A DNA stretch of 64,000 nt from Euptelea pleiosperma (Eukaryota > Streptophyta > Magnoliopsida > Ranunculales > Eupteleaceae). The notes under the pieces were generated by a model. That model was not told the origin of the DNA and ran no database searches. It worked only from the letters and a program-made list of their open reading frames with translations. Below, in pieces: positions 1 to 10,992 of the stretch (position 1 is the stretch's first letter; each line of letters begins with the position of its first letter). Made by a program: the position numbers and the translations under genes. The DNA lies in contig CM068553.1 of the NCBI GenBank assembly GCA_035048495.1, positions 16,245,190-16,309,189 of the forward strand, written 5' to 3'.

Positions 1-136
1 AAACTGTCTGACAAGTACCCCTTGTTAAACACTAACCAAGGGCTTAACGTGGGTTGGCTTAAGGGATTCGGGCCAGTAAATCTTTTCTCTGCACCCACCT
101 ATATTGTGATTAGAAAATGTTATATGATAGGTCTGA

Positions 137-545
137 GGGTAAAACTTCGCTGACCACCCCCATGATCCCACAATATGAGCCAAGAGACTTTTTAGAGGAC
201 ACTGACCCTGCATGGAGTAAAACTTTGATGACAGCACCCTGTCATCGAGGCCAATAACAGCACGTAATATGAGCCACATGGCACACTATTAGAGGACTCT
301 AACCGTATGGATGTTTGGCCAATTCTTAGGTGGAGGTACAAACCAAAAATCAGCCCGAAAATGATTTCTAGGCATTGGGTTGGAATTATTTTCATGGGTT
401 GATTTTAACCGTCGGAATTTGAGTATCAAATAATACAAAGATCCAAAGGGTTGAAATCACTAATCAAGCTGATTTTTGGTTTATAGATCAACCTAGGGAT
501 TAGCTAAAATTACATACGGTAAGAGCCTCCTAGAGTGTTTGAGGA
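137..545. repeat. Nested fold-back MITE copies (GAGTAAAACTT family)
   Basis: Two related ends lie in tandem. One starts near 137 (GGGTAAAACTTCGCTGACC) and breaks off at 214. A second starts at 215 (GAGTAAAACTTTGATGAC). The second has inverted arms: a left arm near 262-360 (GAGCCACATGGCACAC, then GTATGGATGTTTGGCC) and a right arm near 445-545. Related fold-backs sit at 48758-49130, 54838-55445 and 60442-60786. The right end is degenerate and I found no target duplication here. The Mutator-like assignment rests on the 51611-51869 copy, which has a clean 9-bp duplication. Confidence 0.6.
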
Positions 546-662
546 AAATGCTACCCCACGGATAACTGGTCAAAATTTTGTGGGGTTGAGGCCAGATCCA
601 CGGTCCACGAGGTAGCAACTGAAAAGTGTAAAATAGTTGTTGTCTCATAGACAGTTGATCTC

Positions 663-965
663 ATGGTTAAAAAACGGCCATAACAACGAAAATAACGGCT
701 GTTATAACGGATTCCGACCTCCCTCGTTATGTAGCATTTTAACTGAAAAAAATTATTAAAATAATGCCCATTATTTTTTCATTATTTTCTGTTTTTCCAT
801 TATAAAGTTCATTGAAAATTTCAATATCAAAATTTGAATTTTGGCGCTATTTTTTCTGTTATTTTTCATTTTTGCCGCTCTGCGTCACAAACTGTTACAA
901 CGGAAAAAATGGTAACGCCCCCAGTCGATCCGTTGTACCGTTATAACGGTCCCTTTTAAACCTTG
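663..965. mobile_element. MITE, TTATAACGG family, with 9-bp TSD
   Basis: The ends are inverted: the left end reads ATGGTTAAAAAACGGCC, and the right end, reverse-complemented, reads CAAGGTTTAAAAGGGACCG. The interior is dominated by CCGTTATAACGG-like palindromes. GTTGATCTC stands on both sides (654-662 and 966-974), a perfect 9-bp target duplication. A 9-bp duplication with long inverted ends points to Mutator-like non-autonomous elements. No coding sequence. Confidence 0.8.
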
Positions 966-1505
966 GTTGATCTCTCAAATCTAACGGTCAATGGCCTGAA
1001 CTACCATTGATCTGAGGGGCGGGGGACGTTCAAAGAATTTAGTCATGAGATTATTACTCTTAATGAATACCTATGGATACGGAGAATCTTAAATGACAAG
1101 AGTAAATGACTTATAGAGTAAATGACTTATATAATAAGACAATAAAATACCCGACAACATTGTTTTTCGCTAGTGACCAAAAGTGGTCACTACTGCCTCT
1201 CCACTTGACAGGTAACCCTATCAGCACTTTCAATTTTTGAAATTTATACTTTTGACAAGTGAAAGCAATATATGTGGGGTTTACGTAGTATGTGTGGCCT
1301 TGATACGTGGTATACCTAATATGTCGGGCCCAATTATCGCATGTGTTGCCCAAGATGTGATTCCCACGTGACATGTAGGGTCATATGTGGGCTACCATTT
1401 GACATGTAGCCGGGACAAGAAATGAATCGGATCTAGCTAGATTTGGATTTTAATTTGCCACGGGGTCCGTCATCAAAGCCGATGAGGCCCCTATAATCAC
1501 TCATG
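966..1505. other. No gene seen
   Basis: AT-rich DNA between a MITE and a duplicated segment. No frame shows a recognisable domain, and I see no tRNA-like or strong repeat signal. Confidence 0.5.
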
Positions 1506-1712
1506 TGCAAAGCGTGTGCCATTTTCTTGGGTTAAGGAAGGCTGCGTTTGGTAGGCCATTTTTGGGGGAAAATAAAACTTTTGCTCACGTGAATGAGATT
1601 TAATTTCGTAGTGTTTGGCAAGCTATTTTCTCAAGAAAAAAATTTAGCAGGACCCATAGATTTTGCCCGCCAAAGTGTGAAAATATTTGATGGGTTTAGT
1701 CTATAAAATGCC
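1506..1712. repeat. About 200-bp segment repeated at 4908-5100
   Basis: This segment (GTGTGCCATTTTCTTGGG onward, with GCGTTTGGTAGGCCATTTTT) is repeated almost base for base immediately after the LTR that ends at 4907. The two copies are in direct orientation and bracket the gypsy-like 3' end. It may be an old MITE end (the GCGTTTGG opening resembles hAT/PIF-type ends) or a duplicated target region. Confidence 0.65.
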
Positions 1713-3195
1713 CTGACCTATGTTTAGTTGAAACTTCTGTTTAGACTTTTTCTAAAGGGTGTCATCTTTTAAAGTGTTACATGTTAGCTTGAGTTCAATT
1801 CAAGTCAAGCATTACTACATTGATTTCAGACACTTAGAAAATCTCAGATTCGGCACAAATTGTACACTATCAGTAGAGTCATTTTAAGTTTAGATTCTCT
1901 AGAGATCCTAGAAAAATGTTTGTAGAGACTTAACCCAGTAAGCTTTTGAGCATTTCATCATTTTTGAGGGGTTATAAAATCATTCTGTGTCACAAGATGA
2001 CTCACTAATTCTTCATGTCTCAACTTATTTCGTTGTCAGATCTCATTAATTTTTGCCTTGGTCATAGAACTTGGAACGACATCAAAGATCGAATTATTAC
2101 GAAAAAACTTTCTCAATATCCATTCGAGACATAACACATGAGAGTGCAAACCCTAGAAAATGATTTAGGCCATTTTTTTATACATCTCAGGCTTTTCAGC
2201 TTACCTAAATTCTTTATCATTAGAAACCTCTTTGAGTATTTTATGAAAACCTTTCCTTGACAACCCATTTACCGAAAACCAAACCCGAGCAAGAAATATA
2301 TTACCCTACTTTCGTGGATGATATAGAAAGTGATTGGTATGGGTATACCCTGAAAGGAAAATCAGAAGAAAGAATGAAAACAAGTGGAGCTCAAGCTAAA
2401 AAGAAAATACAAGCTAAAAAAGGAAAGCTGAAAAGAAAATAGAAAAATGTATTGAGTTGTCTCAAAAATATCAAAAAAAGAGAAAAATAGGAAAGAGGAA
2501 AAGAAAAAGAAAAGAAAATTGTGCTACACCCTCAGGATAAGTAGCAAAGAAAAAGTTGAGATATCTTCTCATAATTTTTAATCCTTTTGTATCTTTATTT
2601 TTCTAAACCTATCCCAAGTCTCAATACAACCTACTAAAGTCCTATTTGATTCTAAGCTAGCACAATTATAGAATGGAGAAAAAAGAAACTATAGAGTTTG
2701 ATTCGAAGTTACCAACCGAAATGATATTCTATTCATGAGATCTTCTGAATTCATAATATTGTCCCTTTAAAACAGAATATGTGAGATATTTATCTATTCT
2801 TCTCAACTTATCTCCTTACATATCACTTGAGAGAAAAAAAGTTTAACCATTTCGGAGTGATTTATTTCCGAGTGACACACAAGTGAGTTTTGAAGTCGAG
2901 GCATAAAATCTTAGAGGAGAATCTATAAATCTTCACTACGGGATGATGATATTGTCGAGCACACAAACACGCTGAGTTTGATTATTCTGGGTCCTGATTA
3001 TCAATCTATAGTCTTGCTAGAATCTTTCGACTATTTGCTAGCTTGTAACTATTTTCATGCATCCTTCAAATGAATTTGACAAAATAGAGTTTTCCTGAGC
3101 TAATGAAAAAAGTATGCGGTATGTGCCCAGCCCTTCTACGCTCAATTTTTTTCGTACTAATTGCCAAGGATTGGCAATATGCTGGTTGGGGGTTG
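1713..3195 (+). mobile_element. 3' internal region of a Ty3/gypsy-like retrotransposon with polypurine tract
   Basis: Non-coding, with a lysine/AAG-rich stretch near 2390-2520. It ends in a purine-rich tract, GGTTGGGGGTTG (about 3184-3195), directly before an LTR that starts TGATATTCGC. A G-rich tract abutting the 3' LTR is the usual plus-strand priming site, so the element reads on the plus strand. Long non-coding 3' regions like this are typical of Athila/Tat-like plant gypsy elements. That assignment is inferred, since no pol is present. A 61-residue lysine-rich frame at 2257-2442 has no recognisable domain. Confidence 0.5.
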
Positions 3196-4907
3196 TGATA
3201 TTCGCTCAAAAGTGTCTTATTTTAAGTAATTATCCTTTTAGTGTTATCAAACTATCCTACATAAAATTACACTATTTATCCACTTTTCTACGTAAGAGTC
3301 TCTTCCATTGCGTAAAACACACTTTTTTGGACAAAATGAGCTATTTGCATGAATTAAACACATTTTTGGAAGTCTAGATATTAAGCCATTTTGATTAAGT
3401 CTCATTACGTGCTTTTCTATCACAGGAAACCAAATCGGATGATTCTAATAGATTGTAGGCCCAGAATTGACTGCTAGAGTCTAGGACCCAAGCTCAAGAG
3501 CCAACAGGCTGAGGATAAGAAGATACATGCTAAATGCTGGGAGAGCTAGAGAGTCGAAAAAGCCTGAGAGAAGATCAAGAGAGAAGGAGAGCCAAGCGCC
3601 CCGAGAAGAGACTAAGAAGATTAAAGGTTAATTAACTAACACAAGACAAATGCTTGCTTAGTTGAAAAAGTTTGTAGAAGACCAAGTCAAAGACCAGGGT
3701 TCAAGACTCTCTGTTAGTATTTTCTCTTTAATTTTGTAATATTTTCTCTCTATATCCTCATTCTCTCTACCCTGAAATCTCAACCACTTGATGCTCTCCT
3801 TTCACAATCTCTCCTTCTGCGATCACTCGATCCTACGGCCTACTTTGGCCGACCTCCACCGTCCGATGATCCATCCGATCATCGCAACCCTAGTCTACCG
3901 TCTCATCGCCAGTAGATCATCCATCCTATCATCACCCATCTCAAAATCCGACGGTCATCTTTTTTTTCTTCTAGATCCTATGGTAACGACTTGACCTATG
4001 TGATCATGACCCCTGCAGAGATGGACGACCCATATTAAAGATTGCTTTATTTTTACAAAAATGGAAATGTTCTTTAAAGAAATGGGCAAATTGAGTTTCG
4101 GAAAGCTTTGAAAACCAAAATTTTTTATTTTATTTTTAAAACTTATGAAAGATTTCTTGGATGAGGTGGCATTAAAGGTGATTTTATGAGATTCTTCAAA
4201 AAGGGCAAGTTTTGTTTATAGAAAATGAGAATATAAAAGTTTCTAAAAACTTGAAATCGTGGGTTTCTCATATAGAAACCCACGGTTCTTATTATAAATA
4301 GGTAGCACGTTTTCTAAAAGAGGCCCCCCCTCTAATTCCCATTTCTTTCTTACTTTCTCCCCTAGCACAAAAAAATGGTAAAATAAAAATAAAAATAAAA
4401 AATTGACGTTTATGCCTTCCCTTCTCCATCGAACGGCTCCATCTTCTTCTTCTCAATACAGATCCAAGAACAATGGTTTGCTCTCTTCTCATTCTCTATC
4501 TCTTTCTCTCTCTAATATCTTCTTTTATTGTTTTCTAGTTAATTTTTATTTGTTTTATTTATTTAAGCATTTTTAATTCAAGCATTGTAAGTTATAATTT
4601 TTTTTAATAAATGAAATTTACTTTGACATTTTATTTTTTGTTATTACATATTTATTTCCTTTTATTAATGTTGTAGGTAATTCCCCTCCTATAAAAAATA
4701 TTTTAAAAATTATTTTCCACCATTCTCATCTCTCCATAATTTCTTTACTTGTTTTCTTTAATGTTACTTCTCTAACCCGAGTGCGGATTTGACATCCGAC
4801 ATGCCATTGTACAAGTCTGTATTTTTGTAGATTTTTGAGTGAATCGGATCAATAAAAATGTGTTGAGCCAAGGGTTTTCGTCCAACGACCGAAAAAACCT
4901 TATTTCA
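3196..4907 (+). mobile_element. 3' LTR of gypsy-like element (TGATATTCGC family)
   Basis: It begins TGATATTCGCTCAAAAGTG and ends CCTTATTTCA (TG...CA). It shares both ends and several internal blocks with three solo LTRs at 12102-14939, 24457-26567 and 44676-47437. It is the most diverged of the four and about 1 kb shorter. A related LTR lies in reverse at 10993-15653. A purine tract abuts its start. There is no matching 5-bp duplication, as expected if the left part of the element is lost. Confidence 0.7.
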
Positions 4908-5100
4908 ACAATGCATGTGCCATTTTCTTGGGTTAAGTAAGGCCGCGTTTGGTAGGCCATTTTTAGGGAAAAATAAAACTTTTGCTCACGCGAATGTGAT
5001 TTAATTTAGTAGTGTTTGGCAAGCCATTTTCTCACAAAAAATTTAGCCAGGCCCACAGATTTGCCTGTTAAAGTGTGAAAATATTTTATCACTCGTCTAT
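4908..5100. repeat. Second copy of the 1506-1712 segment
   Basis: Direct repeat of 1506-1712, starting exactly where the gypsy-like LTR ends and fading near GTCTATAA in both copies. Confidence 0.65.
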
Positions 5101-5795
5101 AATTCCCTTGATAGTTATACATGAGACCTAGAGGGGGGTGAATATGTCTATTAATTTTAGCCTATGTTGATTACTAATATGTTTGAACAGAGTACTGAAT
5201 CAAAGCAGTAAGTAAATAACCAACAATTCACAACACAAGTATTTATAGTAGTTCGGTATATCGACACCTACATCCACTCTCTAAATAGCTCAACTGAGAT
5301 GGTCACCTTTTTAATTTAATATTTAAGCACTCTTACAATATTGAATAGGATCAAGAACCCGATTTCGATCACAATCTATAATAACGGAGTATGGTCGCAA
5401 CTGAACTCTTGCTCGGTTAAGAACTTACTTGACTCGAGCAGCTCAATAGATATAGATGGGACAAATCAATATGGGGAGCATTTTTAAAGAGAAAACTCCC
5501 TATAATCAAAGTTACTTCTCAATCGAGATTGACAAGGAACATATAGCTTTGATGTTGCTACAGCTTTATCAAAGGCACTACGCAGAATCGCCACCTAGAC
5601 CAATCACTGAGTAGCTCTCACACGACGAGCACCAAGTGCAAAAGTGTATCTTCCACAAGTCGAGCAAAGCTAGGTCACCGAAACAAGAACACCAAAGTAA
5701 GCTCGAAGGTAAGGGAGCAAAGATCAAATCTCTTGAAATGAAGAACTCAAGAGATAGCAAAGTGAATTGGTAAGTATTAGTGAATGGGTAGAGGG

Positions 5796-5803
5796 TATTT
5801 ATA
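5796..5803 (-). promoter_or_regulatory. TATA-like box of SIRE-like LTR
   Basis: Minus-strand CTATAAATACC, about 45 bp downstream (in the direction of transcription) of the nearest site in the palindromic array. Confidence 0.5.
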
Positions 5804-5848
5804 GTGAATGAGGAGGGGAAGAGTATGCTCAAGAATTAGAGTTCTATC

Positions 5849-5950
5849 AAGGCCGGTCGACCGGTCTACCCAGTCACTCGGTCTGTCAAGTTGGTCGACT
5901 GGGGGTCAATTTGACCTCGTTCGCCCCATCTGTTTAGCCCAGTCGACCCC
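5849..5950 (-). promoter_or_regulatory. Palindromic GTCGACC site array in LTR U3
   Basis: Repeated self-complementary or half-palindromic sites: GGCCGGTCGACCGG, TTGGTCGACTGG and CCCAGTCGACCCC, plus degenerate copies. They lie in the presumed U3, just upstream of a TATA-like box. A longer array of the same kind is at 8636-8940. Confidence 0.6.
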
Positions 5951-5976
5951 TATAATTATTTTTCATACTTAGGCTA

Positions 5977-6023
5977 GCTCTTTCAAAGGGGTTTTCATAC
6001 AATAGGTTGTGGGGGTTCTGATT
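5977..6023. repeat. 47-bp direct repeat, left copy
   Basis: Matches 6917-6963 with few differences (GCTCTTTCAAAGG...GGGGGTTCTGATT). The right copy begins at the base after a CACTA-type terminus (6916). This is far longer than the 3-bp target duplication of CACTA elements. Confidence 0.75.
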
Positions 6024-6916
6024 GAAATATGTATTCTCGGTTGCAATAATTAATCAGTCTTATTTGGTATTATCTCTAGAACTTATTCTATCTAGCTAGT
6101 TGTTAGATTTAAACATGTTTTTTCAGTACTTAATCCAATATTAATTGTATAGTAGTGTGCTAATAATAATATAGTTTCATAGTAGTACTTATTAATTTAT
6201 GACTGATTCTAGTTGCTAGATTCAAGCATATTTTTTTGGGTATATAATTGAGTCCGTTTAGAGCTACACCCATTTCTTACATCCAGTTCTTTTACACTTG
6301 GTGCTAGAGCCCACATGGAGATCACGCTGGACAATACAACTACACAATGAGTTTTTCATACTATAGTTACCCTCATCACAAATAATCAGGAACATTGGGC
6401 CCCATTCTCGGGTGTAAGAAATTGGTGTATATATTGATTTAGACGGACTTATATAAATTTGGATGCATGTTTGAATAAATGGTTTTTTAATTTTGATGTA
6501 TGATATAGTGCAGGTGGATTTATACTGCAAGTGGGTTTGGTGACATGGCAGAAACATGTAGAATATTAAACAAAAAAAACTTTTGGCGTCGATTTTTGGA
6601 AAAATTGACGCTATAGTATAAGATATACAAAAATTGACGCTAAATATTTTTATTTTTGCGTTGGTTTTACCAAAAACCAACGCCAAACGTTAGATATAGC
6701 ATCGATTTTTGGTAAAACCAATGCTATATCCTATACTATACCATAAGTTTTACCAAAAATCGACATAATAAATCACCATTGCGTGTCCGAGGAAAACCGA
6801 CACAATATCTTTCGCGTCACAAGCAATTGTGTCAGTTTTTTTGGAATAAAAAACCGACGCCAATTATCTATGGCATCGGTTTAAAATCGACGCCGTATGT
6901 GCTTTTTCTAGTAGTG
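6024..6916. mobile_element. CACTA (En/Spm-like) fragment with right terminus
   Basis: The right end reads GCTTTTTCTAGTAGTG, the reverse complement of CACTACTAGAAAAAGC, a classical CACTA end. Subterminal repeats are dense at 6580-6900: alternating orientations of GGCGTCGATTTT, AAAACCGACGCC and GACGCTATA. No matching CACTAC end is seen on the left, so the element is truncated or rearranged. No transposase domain is visible. Confidence 0.65.
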
Positions 6917-7155
6917 GCTCTTTCAAAGGAATTTTCATACAATAGGCTGTGGGGGTTCTGATTCTGTCCAAATGAACTTTCCAAGGGTTTCTTTGAGTCC
7001 TTGATATTTTATTCATTGTTGTGTATAAATGATTGCTTTATGACCAATCTCTGAATCTTGTGGTGCACTTTCCAATCTCTATGGTAGTCAATCAATGGCG
7101 GTTACATAAATACCTAACTTTGTTCTGGAATTAACAATAAAATGTATACTTATCA

Positions 7156-7558
7156 ATCTCCCCCTTCATCAATTCTAGGACAAAATACAATTACAATGGT
7201 TCTCCCCCTAACAATGAGCCTACCAAGCCCAACATAAATTGTAACAAATTGTGGTGAGAGACACCAATATTTCTTTGTTTAAGTCCTACATATCATGCAC
7301 AGACAAAGACAACAAATATATATATATGGTTTTTACTCCCCCTTTGTATGTGGTTAGTTAATTTTTAAAGTCCAATGACTCTCAATAATGATCTCCCTTA
7401 GTAGAATAATCGCTTGTTTTTCAAAGTTACAAGTGTTTTTATCAATTTTTGAGTAAGAACCATAACCATTGTTTCCACAAATTCTCTCCCTTTTTGTCAG
7501 AATTTGACAAAGGAGAGACAAGATCAGATGATCAATCATGAAATTCCCTTTTAATTAC
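7156..7558 (-). mobile_element. 3' internal remnant of SIRE-like element
   Basis: Two pyrimidine tracts on the plus strand, CTCCCCCTTC (7158-7167) and TCTCCCCCT (about 7200), represent repeated polypurine tracts on the minus strand. Multiple purine tracts before the 3' LTR are usual in SIRE-like elements. No coding sequence. Confidence 0.45.
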
Positions 7559-8522
7559 CATGTTATGTCCTAGAGGGGGGAGGGCTGAATAGGATGATTT
7601 TTAATTTCTCTGCAGATTCTATATGGATTAAAAATTAATGATCACACAAGGCGAAAAAGAGTCAAATAATCAAAATACGAATCATCCACAGAACATAGAT
7701 ATGAAAAAATCTGAGACAAAATATGTAAACATTCACAATCACACGAGACTCAGATTTATAATGGTTCGGTGACTCCGCACCTACATCCATTGTCCAATAC
7801 TCACCGCGAGTAGTATTATATTATTTCAATCATTCATTGCAATATTTTTAATCAAAATAAATAATCAAAAACTAATATTACACTTAATGTCAATCTAACG
7901 AGAATCGCTTTTCGCTCACCTAGAGAGTCAGCATAGGCCAATAGTCTATTTATAGAAGCCCTCTTCTCACAAATCTACAATCATCAACTCGATCTATACG
8001 AGAATCATTTCTTGATTCACCTAGAGAGTCACACTAGGACCATAGTATTTTGGAGAAATAGATTTCTCAAGGATTCTATCTTCCTCAACTCAATTTGATG
8101 AGTACTCACTCATCCACCAATCACAAATAATTTAGATTTGATAATATTGAATTCACTTTAAAAGGTTTGTTCTAAGAGATACTTACGTTTTGATGAATTC
8201 GATAGAATGGTGAATCTTCGTAGAAGAATTCGCCACAGAGACACTCTACCAATGATGATCATCTTTTTGGAGGAAGATAATTGTAGGAAATAATACACTT
8301 CGTAGTCTCTTCAAATAATTAGAGCAGCCTTCACAAAAGATGAATCAGATTTGCTCATATGAAGCTCTCTCAAACAATCTAGAGCCTTCACAAAGGATGT
8401 ACAGATTTGCATAGGTGAAGCTCTCTCAAATTCTAAATCTCTAGACTCAAAAGATGATAATTAAAGAATGTGAGTCAAGAGATAGCTTGATTGGTCCACT
8501 CTAAAGAAGGGTAAGGGTTCTA

Positions 8523-8531
8523 TTATATAAT
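8523..8531 (-). promoter_or_regulatory. TATA-like box of second SIRE-like LTR
   Basis: Minus-strand ATTATATAATAG, about 105 bp downstream of the nearest palindromic site. Confidence 0.4.
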
Positions 8532-8635
8532 GTTCTACCCTTTCAAGAGAAAATGGATCTAAAAGAGCCGTTCGAATGACTTGAATGCGCCAAAAATCAT
8601 ATAAGAGATTGAGTCAAAATGAGATCCAGAATAGG

Positions 8636-8940
8636 CGGGGTCGACCGCACATTTTGACCGGTCGACCACACTTCGGTCAGCCGCTCATTTTGGTCGGTCG
8701 ACCCATCAGGTAAGAATTGAAGATTATCCATGCTGAAAGTTCGGCTGGCCGCACATTTTGACCGATCGAACGGACCTATTCATTCGACCGCACAATTTGT
8801 CTGGTCGGCCGCTCAGGCCATAACCATAATATATGGTACCAAGGGGTCCAGTCGACCGCACCTTTTGACCGGTCGACCGGTCAAAGTCAGTAGACTCAGG
8901 TCGGCCGCTCAAAGTGGTCGGTTGGCCGGTCCTCGCAGAC
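8636..8940 (-). promoter_or_regulatory. Palindromic GGTCGACC site array
   Basis: About ten sites built on GGTCGACC or GGTCGGCC halves, for example GGGTCGACCGCAC, CCGGTCGACCACAC, GGTCGGTCGACCC, AGTCGACCGCAC and ACCGGTCGACCGGTC. They are separated by about 20-40 bp, often with a CACATTTTGA or CTCATTTTGG spacer. The spacers are also conserved, so the array partly behaves as a degenerate tandem repeat. Confidence 0.65.
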
Positions 8941-9599
8941 CATCTTCGAAAAATACCCAAACAATTATAATAACTATCCCATGTCATTAGGATAGCTTCC
9001 AAACAATACCAAAAGCACCAAGAGGCATCTAGGGTTAAATCCGCTGGCAACGCGTGGTGTACCCTTAGATGTATGCAAATAACTGTAATACGAGATTCTT
9101 GATAGTTGAACGTTCGTTGAGTGAGAACGTACTTTGATCATTTATATCTTCATGCTTGAGCTTGACTTTGTCTTCAGTTGACCTTGAACACTTGAGTTGG
9201 TTTTCTTCAACTTTAATTCTTCTTTGATTTGTTGATGAAGTCCACTAGATCTTTGACACTTCAGTCTTCAGTGAACTCCTAACTAAGCAATTAATATTAC
9301 AGAAGAATTAAGTATTTCTGGGATTGACAATCGAGACTTTTCAAATCAGAATGCAACAAATATGATATATGCAGCAAATATAGCAAATATGACATGATAC
9401 CATAGTGAGATCAGATATAAGTAGTACTGGAATATAACGAATATATATATATCACTGTAAGGTTTAGAGCCCTTTACAGCTAGAAAGTAGTTTGAGATAC
9501 ATGCCAAAATATCATACAAGAAAATAGTCTGCAATATATGTCGGTATATAATGGTTCAAGATAAGTCAGTACAAAATGTGACACAAACAGATAACTCTG

Positions 9600-10120
9600 T
9601 CAGAGATCGGAGTAAGATGGACGGACTACTCCCCATCATCATCATCAAAGATCTCGATCCCCTACTGGGTTGCTGGTTCTCCTCTAGTCTGTTGATCCCA
9701 AGCTCCACTGAAGGCCTCCTCTAATAGTGATGGTAGAAGATTGAGGTACATGCTCCTCATGTAGCCTGGCATCCTCTGTTGGCGGGTCTCTATCCTGTCC
9801 TGTTGGGCTTCCATCCTGTGAAAGCTAGATGAGACGAATCCTCTAAAATCTCCCAACTCTTGAGTCATCGAGGCAATATGTCTGGTATGGACTGTAGTGT
9901 AGCTGCGGAGGAGGAGAAAGAAGGACCTGCTGAAGATCAGGCTTTACTGCAAGTGGAGGGATGTCTAGGTGTAGGATGAGCTGAGGCAGATGCTTTCTCC
10001 CTAGATGCATTTTTGAGATAGTGAAACTATTGATGGTTCAGAAGGGTAGTCCATAGGGTCTAAATCAAGTGTGGGAACTAAGAAGTGATGAATGATCCCG
10101 GTGATCAAGTATCCATAAGG
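9600..10120 (-). pseudogene. Fragment of putative plant transposon protein ORF (Transposase_32-like)
   Basis: Reading minus from about 10117, one frame gives ALPYGYLITGIIHHFLV, resembling the central LPYG..L motif of the ORF family annotated in plants as putative plant transposon protein. A TAG follows 42 codons in. A different frame at 9868-9662 (about 68 residues) resembles the C-terminal region of such ORFs, like that at 16115-16372. The N-terminal half is missing. In copia elements this ORF lies 3' of pol. Its biochemical role is not established. Confidence 0.5.
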
Positions 10121-10992
10121 TAGAGCTCTATCTTTTCATTTCTTATGGTTTTGCTTAATATTTTTGTACTTTAATTGAAGTATCTATGAATCCTCCATGG
10201 ATGTTAAATATTGATGTATCTAAATTTTATTTTGGCATGAGTCATATTTGAATTAAAGTTTTACAATTATTTCATGTGTATTTGTTAGAGACTTTTTGCA
10301 GTCTTCTTAACAAAATCATTGGATGTTAGTAGCTTAAACATCTTAAGAAGTTCATTAGTATATGTTTGAGTAATTTTGACATGAGATAGTTACATGTTTG
10401 TGATATCTTTATGGACTTGGTCAACCGATGATAATGGAGAATTAATCGAAGTCTTTGTGATGATGTGATTTCATACTCATTATTGTTATACATGTGTGAT
10501 ACCCCTGTAGATATGATAATGACTACATATTGCTAATTGGTATATGTATTATCTATTCTAACATGTGCTTGCTATTCTAATGCTTTAACTAGAATATCTA
10601 TGATCCCTCCATGACCTATGGATACATTGATAATTAATGGGAAAAGTTTTTGTTGCATGAGAAGTATATACGATAGGGGAATATATAATACATGTGGATG
10701 CTTTAACTTGTTAGAACTCTTGATGCATATGTAATGAATGATGATAATAGATGGGTTTCATGCCATTGCTTTTTATCAGTTATATTTTCGATAAATAGAT
10801 GCTATGGTAAGGGGAGTGATCCCAATGTTATTTTAACAAGGAATGTTATTTTTTGCTGAGAAATATTGTTTTTGAGACAAGACCTTGGTTCTTCTAGTTA
10901 TTTGTGATTCATGTTACACTATTGTATTTGTAACTAGATCATGATGGCTTTTGTTAAATTCGTTATGGATCATATATTTTTATTTGGTTATT
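10121..10992. other. No gene seen
   Basis: AT-rich, no recognisable domain in any frame, no clear repeat. Probably decayed element interior. Confidence 0.45.

Larger units (their letters stand above)
5109..7155 (-). mobile_element. SIRE-like (Ty1/copia) LTR, interrupted
   Basis: On the minus strand the LTR runs TGATAAGTATAC...ATAACTATCA. Its downstream end carries CACCCCCCTCTAGG, a signature I associate with SIRE-like copia LTR ends just before the primer site. The adjoining internal DNA has polypurine-type tracts (CTCCCCCTTC on the plus strand, 7158-7167). Inside are a TATA-like box (5796-5803), a palindromic GTCGAC array (5849-5950) and an insertion with CACTA-type DNA (6024-6916). The large size comes from that insertion. 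This would be the 3' LTR of a minus-strand element whose body is mostly lost. Confidence 0.6.
7559..9300 (-). mobile_element. Second SIRE-like LTR (approximate right edge)
   Basis: The left edge carries TGTTATGTCCTAGAGGGGGG, the same signature as at 5109-5140, but the rest differs from the first LTR. It contains a TATA-like box (8523-8531) and the longest GTCGAC-type array (8636-8940). The right edge is not sharply defined. To the right lies a fragment of the plant-transposon-protein ORF (9600-10120), consistent with this being a 3' LTR of a minus-strand element. Confidence 0.5.

Noticed and set aside
2257..2442. Lysine-rich 61-codon frame in the gypsy-like 3' region
   Set aside because: Lies in an A/G-rich stretch, with no domain. 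A structural protein is possible but unsupported.
6264..6686. 140-codon minus-strand frame
   Set aside because: Falls over CACTA subterminal repeats and AT-rich DNA. No transposase motif.
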